In this document: positions 21,004-28,741 of the stretch, in pieces | Layout: every line of letters starts with the position of its first letter | Numbering within the stretch: the stretch's first letter is position 1 | Assembly (NCBI RefSeq): GCF_901905185.1 | Contig: NZ_CABFMQ020000076.1 | Coordinates: forward strand, 1-64,000 | Direction of reading: 5' to 3' | DNA from: Methylocella tundrae | GTDB lineage: Bacteria; Pseudomonadota; Alphaproteobacteria; Rhizobiales; Beijerinckiaceae | Length of the DNA stretch: 64,000 nucleotides | Position numbers and translations under genes: made by a program | The notes under the pieces: model-generated | Database searches by the model: none | Seen by the model: the letters and a program-made list of their open reading frames with translations, nothing else | Told to the model about the DNA's origin: nothing

Positions 21004-21768
21004 TCATCCTGTTTTGACCAAAAACCGGCGGAACTGGTCATTAGCGGCGTCCATTTCGATGATCGAAGAAGTCGATGGGGATAGGACGCCCAAATAGTTG
21101 CCGAGCAACGCAGTTTTTCTTACTACCGCAATGCGGTTCGGCGCTTCTTCAAGCCGGGCTATATCCCCCAATTTTGCCGCAGCCCCTACAACCGAAATGT
21201 AGTGCGGCGTAACCGCCTCAAAAATAGCGCCATTAGATTTGTCCCCGACAAGGACGGAAACCTTCCACCGGTGCGTTGAAGCACCAGCAAACGGGGCGTC
21301 CTTCTCGACGCTCTCGCCAGCGAAAATTATGCGCAGCCGGTCAAATAATTCTTGCTTAACATCATCATCCTGACGATCAGAAATCCTCAAGAAGACCGTT
21401 GCGGCGGCGCGTTGTGAGCAATTTGCAACGGCGACCATCGCGGCTGGCAGCTTAGACCGAGGAATATTTTCTAGGTAAAATGATCGCCCGTTGCAAAGAA
21501 CTGATGAGGCGCTTGCCATCTCGGATGCGATCTTCTCGAATTGCCGCGTAGCGCCAACCATATCGCTCTCCTGATATGCAAATCCCATATCAGAAATGAC
21601 GCAAAGATCAGCCGCCGCCTCAGTAATTTGTACTACCACGGACGCGCCACTAGGGTAACGCAACGGCAGATTGACCAAGGATGCCCCGGCAAAATGCTCT
21701 GAGCAGGCGATACGGCGAGTCGCCGCGTCAACCGCTTGAGCCAGCGTGAGTTCTTGCGTCTCAACCAT
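21004..21768 (-). CDS. Uncharacterised protein, second gene of island pair
   Basis: A 254-residue protein without signal peptide or membrane segment. It looks like two alpha/beta parts: about 1-130 contains YPSGASVVVQITEAAADLCVISDMGFA, and about 135-254 contains WKVSVLVGDKSNGAIFEAVTPH. The alternating strand pattern and the phrase CVISDMG recall the DUF1828/DUF1829 type of phage- and plasmid-associated proteins; that is an impression, not a firm match. It starts 1 base after the stop of the upstream gene, so the two are co-transcribed and probably act together. Base composition is clearly lower in GC than the surroundings, and a dead transposase is adjacent. Acquired accessory gene; function unknown. 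Confidence 0.6.
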   Translation of the reverse strand: MVETQELTLAQAVDAATRRIACSEHFAGASLVNLPLRYPSGASVVVQITEAAADLCVISDMGFAYQESDMVGATRQFEKIASEMASASSVLCNGRSFYLENIPRSKLPAAMVAVANCSQRAAATVFLRISDRQDDDVKQELFDRLRIIFAGESVEKDAPFAGASTHRWKVSVLVGDKSNGAIFEAVTPHYISVVGAAAKLGDIARLEEAPNRIAVVRKTALLGNYLGVLSPSTSSIIEMDAANDQFRRFLVKTG

Positions 21769-21769
21769 C

Positions 21770-22285
21770 TTAAACCTGGAATAGGTCGCCTTGCCACTTT
21801 GGTGGGGGTATCAGCCCCATATTCGCAATATTAAACCGTTTTGAACATAAATCAAGGAAATCTTCAAAAGAATTAGGGTCTGGATCAATAGGTCTAGCTA
21901 CAGGTAGGTTGCCAGACCGCATCCGATTTTCTTGCTCTATGAAGTTAAACTCAAATGGATGATCGTGAGTTCCTTTAATTTCTAGCCAATGCAACTCAGG
22001 TGGCCCGAAATCAAGATTGTGATGTGTCCTAAATGGTCTGTATTCAATCCTGAACAGCGGGGTTCGTTTCTTTCCAATTGGAAAATGCTCAAGTTGGAAC
22101 ATAACATTCCGATTTTCTACAGTTTTTGATGCGGCTCCTCTTAGTTCTAGGCCACCGATCACGACGCCGCCTATACTTAATTGCGCCAGAAATTTTAATA
22201 AAGTTGGGTGCGCATCTCTGTCCCACTCAGGGCGAGATTCCAGCGCCTTGAAAGACGTTACGAGCGCGTTCCATTCTATCGACAT
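21770..22285 (-). CDS. Uncharacterised protein, first gene of island pair
   Basis: A 171-residue soluble protein I do not recognise. It opens with a helical region (MSIEWNALVTSFKALESRPEWDRDAHP), continues with beta-rich FRIEYRPFRTHHNLDFGPPELHWLEIKGTHDH (written here in parts of the family-specific core, about 95-130) and ends PPPKWQGDLFQV. Several His and Asp residues cluster in the HTHHNLDFGPPELHW area and could bind metal or nucleic acid, but nothing proves catalysis. Its stop is separated by one base from the next gene's ATG. Composition is AT-richer than neighbours. Candidate toxin-antitoxin or defence partner (inference from location only). Confidence 0.55.
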   Translation of the reverse strand: MSIEWNALVTSFKALESRPEWDRDAHPTLLKFLAQLSIGGVVIGGLELRGAASKTVENRNVMFQLEHFPIGKKRTPLFRIEYRPFRTHHNLDFGPPELHWLEIKGTHDHPFEFNFIEQENRMRSGNLPVARPIDPDPNSFEDFLDLCSKRFNIANMGLIPPPKWQGDLFQV

Positions 22286-22470
22286 GCACGATATTCACGC
22301 ACATCGAACGGCCCCGATCAAGGCCGGGAATGCCGAAGTTGTCTCAAGAGATAATTCCCTAAGCGCTTATCTGGATTGAGGGGATGAGGCCAACGTGAAA
22401 TCCCTGCGTGTGAGACAGTGCACAAGACCGGGTGCGATCAGCGGAAAGTCTTCGACATTCGGGCCATACT

Positions 22471-23163
22471 CTAGCCTTTGATTTCCAAGACCCCGCCATG
22501 GGCGGCTGACCATTCGGCAGGCGCGCCCAGGAATTTTTCAACTTCGTCCAGCGTCTGCGATTTGAAATAGGTGTTTTCGCGCGCGGCGGCGAGGACATCG
22601 CGCCAGGTGACAAGATAATGCAAGGTGACGCCGATATCCGCCATGATCGAGGCCGTTTGCGGAAAGATATCGTAAAAAAAGAACACGAAGGCATGGTCGC
22701 AGCTCTGGCCGGCTTCGCGCAAGGCCTCGCAAAAGCTCACCTTGCTGCGCCCGTCGGTGGCGAGATCCTCGACCAGCAGGGCGCGCCCGCCCTCATGCAG
22801 GTCCCCTTCGATGCGGGCGTTGCGGCCAAAGCCTTTCGGTTTTTTTCGGATATATTGCATCGGCAGCATGAGGCGGTCGGCAAGCCAGGCGGCATAGGGG
22901 ATGCCCGCGGTTTCGCCGCCGGAGACGACGTCAAGGCGCTCATAGCCGATCTCGCGCTCGATCGTCGTGACCGCGAAATCGATGAGCCGCGTGCGAAGGC
23001 GCGGATAGGAGATAATCTTGCGCATGTCGGTGTAGACGGGGCTGGCCCAGCCGGAGGTAAAGATGAACGGCTTTTCCGCGTTGAACAGAATGGCCTCCAC
23101 CTCGATCAGCATTTTGGCGGTTTCCCGGGCGATGATTTGCTTTTCGGGCGAAGGCGCGTTCAT
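22471..23163 (-). CDS. pyrE: Orotate phosphoribosyltransferase
   Basis: A 230-residue PyrE that makes orotidine-5'-monophosphate from orotate and PRPP in pyrimidine synthesis. The N-terminal substrate segment [18 protein letters not shown], the flexible catalytic loop region [16 protein letters not shown] and the PRPP-binding signature [14 protein letters not shown] are clear. The C-terminal extension with [14 protein letters not shown] is the form common in alphaproteobacteria. I start at ATG 23163, because AAGGA sits 9 bases upstream. Another ATG at 23172 is in frame. It borders the foreign island on one side. Confidence 0.93.
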   Translation of the reverse strand: MNAPSPEKQIIARETAKMLIEVEAILFNAEKPFIFTSGWASPVYTDMRKIISYPRLRTRLIDFAVTTIEREIGYERLDVVSGGETAGIPYAAWLADRLMLPMQYIRKKPKGFGRNARIEGDLHEGGRALLVEDLATDGRSKVSFCEALREAGQSCDHAFVFFFYDIFPQTASIMADIGVTLHYLVTWRDVLAAARENTYFKSQTLDEVEKFLGAPAEWSAAHGGVLEIKG

Positions 23164-23464
23164 CAATTCCATTCCTTTGCGGTCGATCGGACCGCCCTGT
23201 CCTAATTTATTTGCGCTGATTGGCAAGGGCGAGGTCCTGCGAAAGGGCCGCCCGCCGCGTCTCATAGAATAAATCTAATATCACATGCTGAAACAAAGAG
23301 ATGCGTTATGTGATGACATAAAAATTGCGGTATTTCCGTCGCATTTATGCGTTGAATCAAATTAAAACTGGCGTAATGGGTCGAAAGAAACGGGCGGGAT
23401 TTGCGCTTGGCCTTGGCCGCGGGATAAACGGAAGGACAAACTATGATGACGCGCCTTCAAAAGG

Positions 23465-24298
23465 ATGCACGACGTGACTGAGTTGAATGGCTCCCTGCCT
23501 TCGTGGCTTCCGCTTTCTGTTCTGACCTTTGCAGTACAGATGGTCGTCTATCACGGCGTCGGCCTCTGGTTCGAATGGTGCGACCGCACGGGCCGGATGC
23601 GCGCCTTCAAGATGCGCGCCGTGGAGCGGCAAAGCTATTTCGAGCTTCTGCCGCGCGTGCTGATCAACCAGTTCTTCATCCTGCTGCCGTCGATGATGCT
23701 GGTGCAATTTGCCGGCCTTGCCTTCGTCGGCGCGCCGCATCTGGGCGTCCTGCATTTCCTCGCCGCCATGATCTTGATGGGGGTCGGCCACGACATCGTC
23801 CAGTATGCCGCCCATCGCTTCCTGCTGCATCGGCCTGGCATGATCCGCAAGCTCGGGCATAGCGTGCACCACTCGACGGGAGCGAGCAGGGCCATCAGCG
23901 CCTGCTATATGGGCTATGCCGATTTCTTCCTTGAGATCGTACTACCTTATCTTCTGCCGCTCATTGTCGTCGCGGCCGGCGCGGACGTCTCGTTTCACCT
24001 CCTCGTCGCGAGCCTTGGCGCGATCGGCGGCCTTTACGAACATTCAGGCTATGATTTCTCGGCCCGTCTGCCGCGCGGCGTCAGCGGCCTCAAGGGGCGA
24101 CTGATCGACGCGCTCGCCGCCGCGATCACAAGTAAGGCGCATGCGGAGCATCATCGCCGCAGCAATGTCAGCTTCAGCGACGGTTTTGGCAGCCCCGGCA
24201 TCTGCGATACGTTTTTTGCAACTCGCTGGGATCTTGTCGGCGATCGCGGTCAGCCGAAGCAAAACAGCGGACAGGCGCAGAACGAGGCGGCGCACTAA
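23465..24298 (+). CDS. Fatty acid hydroxylase family protein
   Basis: A 277-residue membrane protein of the sterol desaturase/fatty acid hydroxylase superfamily. His clusters are HRFLLH (about 117-122), HSVHH (132-136), YEHSG (191-195) and HAEHH (226-230), with hydrophobic helices before and between them. It should be a di-iron lipid-modifying oxygenase in the inner membrane; the substrate is unknown. Start uncertain: AAAAGG touches the ATG at 23465, whereas a GTG at 23474 has ideal spacing from the same site. The stop codon is immediately followed by the terminal sequence of an IS remnant, so the last residues may have been altered by the insertion. Confidence 0.78.
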   Translation: MHDVTELNGSLPSWLPLSVLTFAVQMVVYHGVGLWFEWCDRTGRMRAFKMRAVERQSYFELLPRVLINQFFILLPSMMLVQFAGLAFVGAPHLGVLHFLAAMILMGVGHDIVQYAAHRFLLHRPGMIRKLGHSVHHSTGASRAISACYMGYADFFLEIVLPYLLPLIVVAAGADVSFHLLVASLGAIGGLYEHSGYDFSARLPRGVSGLKGRLIDALAAAITSKAHAEHHRRSNVSFSDGFGSPGICDTFFATRWDLVGDRGQPKQNSGQAQNEAAH

Positions 24299-24688
24299 CA
24301 GGCTGCTGAAAAGCGCCCTGATTTCGGGAGCTGCTTGGCTCTCGACGGAAATTTTCGGGAGCGATCAGGGGATTTTCTCCGCCGGTTGGGCTGGGGTGGC
24401 TGTTTAGCTTCCTGGCGCGCGGGCGCGCCGGGACGGCGGCGAGAAACTTCGCGCCGCTATGGCCCCTTCCAGCAGACGGTCGCGGTTTTTCGAAAATACC
24501 GTCGGGCGCCACATCGGATCGTCGACGCCGAGCCCGACGAACCAGCGAAACAACAGGTCGGTGTCGAGCCGTTCCATCAATTGCCGCTCGGAGCGCAGGG
24601 AATAAAAGGCTTGCAGCAGCATCGCGCGCAACCAGCCGTTCTGGCGCGACCAAAGGCTCTCAGTCCTAGAGACTGACCGCACGAACAA
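24299..24688 (-). mobile_element. IS5/IS1182-type insertion sequence remnant
   Basis: The terminal sequence CAGGCTGCTGAAAAG (24299-24313) resembles the inverted-repeat end of IS5/IS1182-like elements. Inside it, on the minus strand (about 24413-24688), lies part of the transposase: WLRAMLLQAFYSLRSERQL and the diagnostic LLFRWFVGLGVDDP and FSKNRDRLLEG. The N-terminal start, the whole catalytic half and the opposite terminal repeat are missing. It is therefore a truncated, dead copy, inserted right at the end of the hydroxylase gene. Confidence 0.75.
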
Positions 24689-24802
24689 CCATTCAGGCGG
24701 ATGTCAACGGACGAGCAAAGGCGATCCTGGACACTAACGCAGACAAAATCCAAATGTTTTCAATGATATCTGGCCAATTATCGACGCAGCCGGATGATAA
24801 TG

Positions 24803-24878
24803 TGGTGCCCAGGGGCGGAATCGAACCACCGACACTGCGATTTTCAGTCGCATGCTCTACCAACTGAGCTACCTGGGC
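24803..24878 (-). tRNA. tRNA-Phe (GAA)
   Basis: Read on the minus strand from 24878, a complete 76-base cloverleaf with encoded CCA. The acceptor arm GCCCAGG pairs with CCTGGGC. The D-loop is AGTTGGTA, and the anticodon stem-loop CTGAAAA has anticodon GAA (24843-24845). The T-loop is GGTTCGATTCC, and it ends ACCA. This decodes UUC/UUU. The flanks hold an IS remnant on one side and a broken oxidase gene on the other, so the tRNA locus may have served as a recombination point. Confidence 0.97.
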
Positions 24879-25143
24879 GTCGCGCGGCGGGCCGCTGACG
24901 AGAGGCGTCTTATAGAGGAGCTTTCCCGCCGTTGTCCAGCGCCTCGACGCCGGAATTTGCCGGTCTGGCGGCGGGCTGCTCAAGACGGCTGCTGTTCGAG
25001 GCGATGAACGGCGGAACCCCGCGGGCGCAGCCGGGCGGCTCTGGCTCAGGGGCGGCAGGTTCTCAGGAGGCGCACCCCTCGCGACGACTGGACAAAATGC
25101 CGGAGCAGAGATCCGAGATCCCATACGGCTTGCCATCACGAGA

Positions 25144-25365
25144 TCAGACGGCCTTGACGTGGATGCGTGCGCGGAGAAAGCGAGATAGCCCTTGAAATTC
25201 CAGCGGCCGTCCGGAAGCGCCGGCCGCGTTTGCCCGGCGGGTCCGAGGCGCGAACCGCCAGCTCGTGATTGCCTTTGGGCAACTCGATGTCAATTTCCCA
25301 GAATGTCCAACTCGATCGCGTCTCGGGGTCATGCTCCAACCCGGCTTGCGCCCGGTTCCTTCCGG
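25144..25365 (-). pseudogene. C-terminal relic of a sulfite oxidase-like molybdoenzyme
   Basis: Two overlapping minus-strand frames carry consecutive pieces of one protein end. About 25240-25365 reads AGLEHDPETRSSWTFWEID, then LPKGNHELAVRASDPPG, the pattern of the Mo-co dimerisation domain (strand ending in VRAxDxxG). After a frameshift, about 25144-25215 reads RPLEFQGLSRFLRARIHVKA, the usual final segment (NFKGY...WHRVxV). No molybdenum-binding domain is found upstream, so only the tail is left. The rest of the non-coding stretch around it (24879-25143 and 25366-25668) shows nothing I can identify. Confidence 0.55.
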
Positions 25366-25668
25366 CGGCCGGAAACCGCGAAATTCGAGCAACGTTCCAG
25401 AGCCGGCGGAATCAAAAAGGCCTCCTCGCAAGCCGTTGACATAGGGCGCGGGGGACGGCGGCGTTGAATGTCCGAAATCGGACAAAAGCGCTGCGCGATT
25501 CCAGACGATCAGCGCCGCCGCGTCAATGCAACGCGATTCCCCTTGCGGCGCGGCGAGGCGGCTCCCCTGACTGGCATGCTTCCTGCTGTATTCATCTTGA
25601 TTTCGGAACATCCAGCCGCTCGGCGCAACATTGTCGATTGGCCTGTTGCATTCATGACAAGGGCAAAC

Positions 25669-25977
25669 ATGACCTTCGATCTCAAGCAAGAGTGGTCCGC
25701 GGCCGAAGTCAGCGCGCTGCTTGCGTCCGTCGAGGACGATCGGAGCTGGCGCCTCGAAGTGACGGCGGACGGGATTGCTCAACTGAATGATCTTACCACG
25801 GTTCCTGACTTGGCCTACGAAGACGCTCTCCATTGCTGTTTCGAGGTCTGGGATCAGGGAACCGATTTCGTGGGTCCTGGAGCAGCGAGCGACAAGAGCC
25901 TGTGCAAGACGCTCGAGCGGCGCCTGCGGGAAAATTATCCCGCACTCCAGGGAGCAAAGACTCTTTCGGCGCTCTGA
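25669..25977 (+). CDS. Hypothetical protein upstream of the Rieske gene
   Basis: A 102-residue acidic soluble protein that I do not recognise. It starts MTFDLKQEWSAAEVSALL, has a central strand region SWRLEVTADGIAQLN, and ends with a helical part (DALHCCFEVWDQG to LERRLRENYPAL). Two adjacent cysteines are at about 57-58. The ATG at 25669 has CAAGGG about 5 bases before it. A longer frame upstream exists but is out of character. It precedes the Rieske gene by about 75 bases on the same strand, so it may belong to that small redox cluster. Confidence 0.55.
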   Translation: MTFDLKQEWSAAEVSALLASVEDDRSWRLEVTADGIAQLNDLTTVPDLAYEDALHCCFEVWDQGTDFVGPGAASDKSLCKTLERRLRENYPALQGAKTLSAL

Positions 25978-26051
25978 TGAGCGGAAGTTGATTTCCTGGG
26001 ATCGGGCTCCGATCGGATGACGCGGACGCTTGAAACGAAGAGGCAAGAGAC

Positions 26052-26501
26052 ATGGCATCAAACGACATCGACGTCTTCGTCATCTGCGAGGCGGAAACCA
26101 TCGCGCCAGGCGCCGCCAAGGCGTTCAGCCTGTCCCGCATCAATGACGCCGGCGACCCCGAGACGTTTCCGATCTTCGTCATCCATACGGCTGCGGATGA
26201 ATATCTCGGCTATGTGAATGCCTGTCCGCACAAGGGCGTGCTCCTCAACAAGGGCCCGGGAACCTTCTTTACTCAGGATCGAAAACTTCTCGAATGCGGC
26301 CAGCATGGGGCCATGTTCGACATCGACACGGGCCTGTGCGTCGACGGACCCTGCAAGGCGCAAAGCCTCGAGCCCGTCGCCCTCGCCGTGATCGACGGGG
26401 ACATCTGCCTGTGCGGCGTGAAGCTGGTCGAGGATGACGGAATTCCTAATCCCTTTGAAATGCCGGACGACGGCCCTGTCGTGCTGATCGATTCCGACTG
26501 A
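26052..26501 (+). CDS. Rieske [2Fe-2S] protein
   Basis: A 149-residue small Rieske protein. The cluster ligands are CxH (Cys58, His60 in NACPHKGVLLN) and CxxH (Cys82, His85 in LECGQHGAMFDIDTG). No signal peptide or membrane anchor is present, so it is a soluble ferredoxin-type electron carrier in the cytoplasm. Further cysteines occur in LCVDGPC, as in nitrite-reductase-small-subunit-like and ring-oxygenase-ferredoxin relatives. No oxygenase or reductase partner is adjacent. Similar small Rieske genes are found in nitrogen-fixation regions of Rhizobiales; whether this locus belongs to such a region cannot be seen here. Confidence 0.85.
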   Translation: MASNDIDVFVICEAETIAPGAAKAFSLSRINDAGDPETFPIFVIHTAADEYLGYVNACPHKGVLLNKGPGTFFTQDRKLLECGQHGAMFDIDTGLCVDGPCKAQSLEPVALAVIDGDICLCGVKLVEDDGIPNPFEMPDDGPVVLIDSD

Positions 26502-26662
26502 TTGCTTCCAAACCGTTGCTTAGCCGCACTCGTCAGGAAAGCATATGCGGCCAGACTGTCGTCGAGACAAAGGCGGCGGTTTGATCGCGGCGTTGTGACG
26601 CCGATGTCTGACAGGCAATAGAGTCATGAGAAGCGCGCATCAAAAGGCGCGACAAGGAGTAA

Positions 26663-26974
26663 ATGATGGCGGCGGAAACGCACCATAACCATCGGTTTTT
26701 TGTTTCCTACAGTGGCGTCAAGCTGCCGCTCAACCTGGTCAATCCGATTCCTGAAGCGGGGCTGTCAAACCGCAACACCTTCATTCACGCCTATTTCGAT
26801 GAAGCAGGTTTGTTGATTGGCTTCGACAAAGTGGTCTATGGAGAAGTGGAGCTCGCCCACCGCTATGAATATCACGACAATGGCCTGTTGAGCCGCGCGG
26901 AGATCAACATGCTTGACGAAGACGCTGTGACCCTGCGCTTCGATGCCGCCGGGGTTCAGATTTCTGACGCGTGA
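26663..26974 (+). CDS. Conserved small protein (possibly DUF6156)
   Basis: A 103-residue soluble protein: MMAAETHHNHRFFVSYSGVKLPLNL at the front, then RNTFIHAYFDEAGLLIGF and VELAHRYEYHDNG. The run of short beta strands is reminiscent of a small beta-sheet domain annotated in nif regions as DUF6156; the identification is from memory and weak. AAGGAG lies 4-7 bases before two consecutive ATGs (26663 and 26666). Its stop overlaps the GTG of the next small gene by four bases, so the two are coupled. Confidence 0.6.
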   Translation: MMAAETHHNHRFFVSYSGVKLPLNLVNPIPEAGLSNRNTFIHAYFDEAGLLIGFDKVVYGEVELAHRYEYHDNGLLSRAEINMLDEDAVTLRFDAAGVQISDA

Positions 26975-27159
26975 TAATTGGGCCATCGGATATGACAGTT
27001 GCTCAGCTCCTCGAACAGCTCGCCAGAATGCCGGAGGACGCCGTCGTCCTGATGGAAAATGGCGCGGGGCTGTCGCTCGTAAGCGGCTTGGATTTTTTTG
27101 AGAGCCAGGGTCCCGGAGCGCCCGCCGAGGTGGTCCTCCTGCCCAATATGAATGAATAG
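26971..27159 (+). CDS. Small coupled protein in redox cluster
   Basis: A 62-residue (or 55, from ATG 26992) acidic protein. Its core, MTVAQLLEQLARMPEDAVVLMENG, looks like a known small fold in which a helix MTVxELIexLxxxPxDA is followed by strands; such proteins occur widely without known function. The GTG at 26971 overlaps the upstream stop (GTGA), which supports translational coupling. It lies between the putative DUF6156 gene and the rhodanese-ankyrin gene. Confidence 0.5.
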   Translation: MIIGPSDMTVAQLLEQLARMPEDAVVLMENGAGLSLVSGLDFFESQGPGAPAEVVLLPNMNE

Positions 27160-27219
27160 ATTTCGGATTGGTTCGCGGGGCCGGGAAGCTCGTAGCGCTG
27201 CAAATTGAGGAGCAATGTC

Positions 27220-28032
27220 ATGAGAGAGCGTATGCCCTTCCGGCGAATTGGCGTCGAAGACGCGCAGGGTCTCCTCACGCAAGGCGCCCTCGTCCTCGAT
27301 GTTCGCGACGCGGACAGCTTTCGCAGAGCCCGCATCGACGGCGCCCATAATGTCTCGACCTTCAACCTTTCAACCGTGATCGAGACCACGCCGAAGAACA
27401 AGCCGGTCCTGATCTATTGCTATCATGGCAACGCCAGCCAGGAATATGCGCGGATCCTCTCCGACTTTGGATTTCTTGACGTCTATAGTCTTGATGGAGG
27501 ATATGAGGCGTGGAGGGAAACCCTGCGCGCGTCGCCCGGCGTTCCCCTCGATGATGCGGTGCGGCTCTGGCTCGCTGAAAATGGATTTCCGGCTGGCGGC
27601 GTGAATGCCGCGATCGACAACGGCTCCACGCCGCTGATGAAGGCAAGCCACAAGGGTCGGTGCGACATCGTGCGCCGGCTGATCGCTACTGGCGCCGAAC
27701 TCGGCCTGAAGAATAACGATGGCAATAACGCGCTGTGGCTTGCATGCGTCGGCGCGCATCTTGATGTCATCGACGCGCTGGTCGAAGCAGGCGTTGATAT
27801 CAACAACCGAAACGACAATGGCGCGACGTCGCTGATGTATGCCTCATCGACGGGAAAGGCGCCCGTCGTCGAGCGCCTTCTTCTGGCCGGCGCCGACATT
27901 GCTGTCGAGACGCTGGACGGCTTCAGCGCGCTCGACATGGCGGCGACGGTCGAATGTCTTACCTTGCTGCGGGCGGCTGCGCGTCTGCGTGACGCCGGCG
28001 CCGCGACCCTGGCGGCGGGGCATCGCGCGTAG
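27220..28032 (+). CDS. Rhodanese-ankyrin repeat fusion protein
   Basis: A 270-residue two-part protein. Residues about 8-105 form a single-domain rhodanese with catalytic Cys67 in the loop CYHGNASQ, close to the GlpE-type active site CYHGNSS, and with the strand VLDVRDADSFRRARIDGAHN. This is expected to carry sulfur as persulfide. Residues about 120-255 hold about four ankyrin repeats (NGSTPLMKASHKGRCDIVRR, DGNNALWLACVGAHLDVIDA, NGATSLMYASSTGKAPVVER and DGFSALDMAA), a protein-binding scaffold. ATG 27220 has GGAG 8-9 bases upstream. Sulfur delivery to a specific protein partner is inferred. Comparable rhodaneses accompany nif genes in some diazotrophs. Confidence 0.85.
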   Translation: MRERMPFRRIGVEDAQGLLTQGALVLDVRDADSFRRARIDGAHNVSTFNLSTVIETTPKNKPVLIYCYHGNASQEYARILSDFGFLDVYSLDGGYEAWRETLRASPGVPLDDAVRLWLAENGFPAGGVNAAIDNGSTPLMKASHKGRCDIVRRLIATGAELGLKNNDGNNALWLACVGAHLDVIDALVEAGVDINNRNDNGATSLMYASSTGKAPVVERLLLAGADIAVETLDGFSALDMAATVECLTLLRAAARLRDAGAATLAAGHRA

Positions 28033-28083
28033 CGTAATGGTCCAAACGACGGGACGCTGCAGCGGGTTGCGCCGGCTCTCGCT

Positions 28084-28734
28084 TCAGTGAACCTTGCGGT
28101 AGAACTCGATGGCGTCGTCGAGGTCGCCGAAGGCGATCAGCTGGCCGCGGTGAAGCACCAGCCCTCGTTCGCAATAGGCTTTGACGGTGCCGATATCATG
28201 CGACACCATGATCATGCTGCTGCGGCCGCGCTTTTCGTCAAAGGCCTGGCGCGCCCGCAACGCGAAGCGCGAATCGCCGACGGCGGTGATTTCATCGACG
28301 AGATAGCACTCGAAGTCGATCGCCATCGAAAGGCCGAACGCCAGCCGCGCGCCCATGCCGGACGAGTAGGTGCTGACAGGCATGTCGAAATAATTGCCGA
28401 GTTCGGCAAAGTAATCGACGAATTCGATCACGCGCTGCGTGTTGGCGCCATAAATTCGGCTGACGAATTTAACGTTCTCGCGGCCCGTCATCGCTGGATG
28501 AAAGCCGCCGCCAAAACCGAGCGGCCAGGACACTGTGATGTCGCGTTTGACATGGCCGGAGTTGGGCAGCTCCGTGCCCGCGATCAAGCGCAGAAGCGTC
28601 GACTTGCCGGCGCCGTTCGGGCCGAAAATGCCGTAGGAGTAGCGCGTGTCGAAGGTGTAGCTCACATTGTCGAGCACAATCTTGCGGTGGTTCTCCGTCT
28701 TGTAGATTTTTGTGACGCCTGCCAGCCGGATCAT
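28084..28734 (-). CDS. kpsT: Capsule polysaccharide exporter ATPase (KpsT/CtrD-like)
   Basis: A 216-residue ABC ATPase of the group 2 capsule exporter type. Walker A is GPNGAGKSTLLRLIAG, the signature is STYSSGMGARLAFGLSMA, Walker B is CYLVDEITAVGD and the switch His is in MIMVSHD. The short length and VSWPLGFGGGFHPAMTGREN insertion are typical of KpsT/CtrD/BexA, which work with the permease KpsM and the KpsE adaptor. It starts 7 bases after the stop of the KpsE-like gene. No KpsM gene lies in the window, and none follows downstream on this strand. Confidence 0.85.
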   Translation of the reverse strand: MIRLAGVTKIYKTENHRKIVLDNVSYTFDTRYSYGIFGPNGAGKSTLLRLIAGTELPNSGHVKRDITVSWPLGFGGGFHPAMTGRENVKFVSRIYGANTQRVIEFVDYFAELGNYFDMPVSTYSSGMGARLAFGLSMAIDFECYLVDEITAVGDSRFALRARQAFDEKRGRSSMIMVSHDIGTVKAYCERGLVLHRGQLIAFGDLDDAIEFYRKVH

Positions 28735-28741
28735 CTGCGCC

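Noticed and set aside
25366..26061. Upstream extension of the minus-strand frame at the sulfite-oxidase relic as a real gene
   Set aside because: The 305-codon frame runs antisense through the 25669-25977 gene, and only its last part matches a known family.
26502..26662. NifA (TGT-N10-ACA) or sigma-54 promoter in the redox cluster
   Set aside because: I looked for TGT-N10-ACA and GG-N10-GC spacing here and before 25669. TGT/ACA pairs occur with wrong spacing and no sigma-54 element fits.
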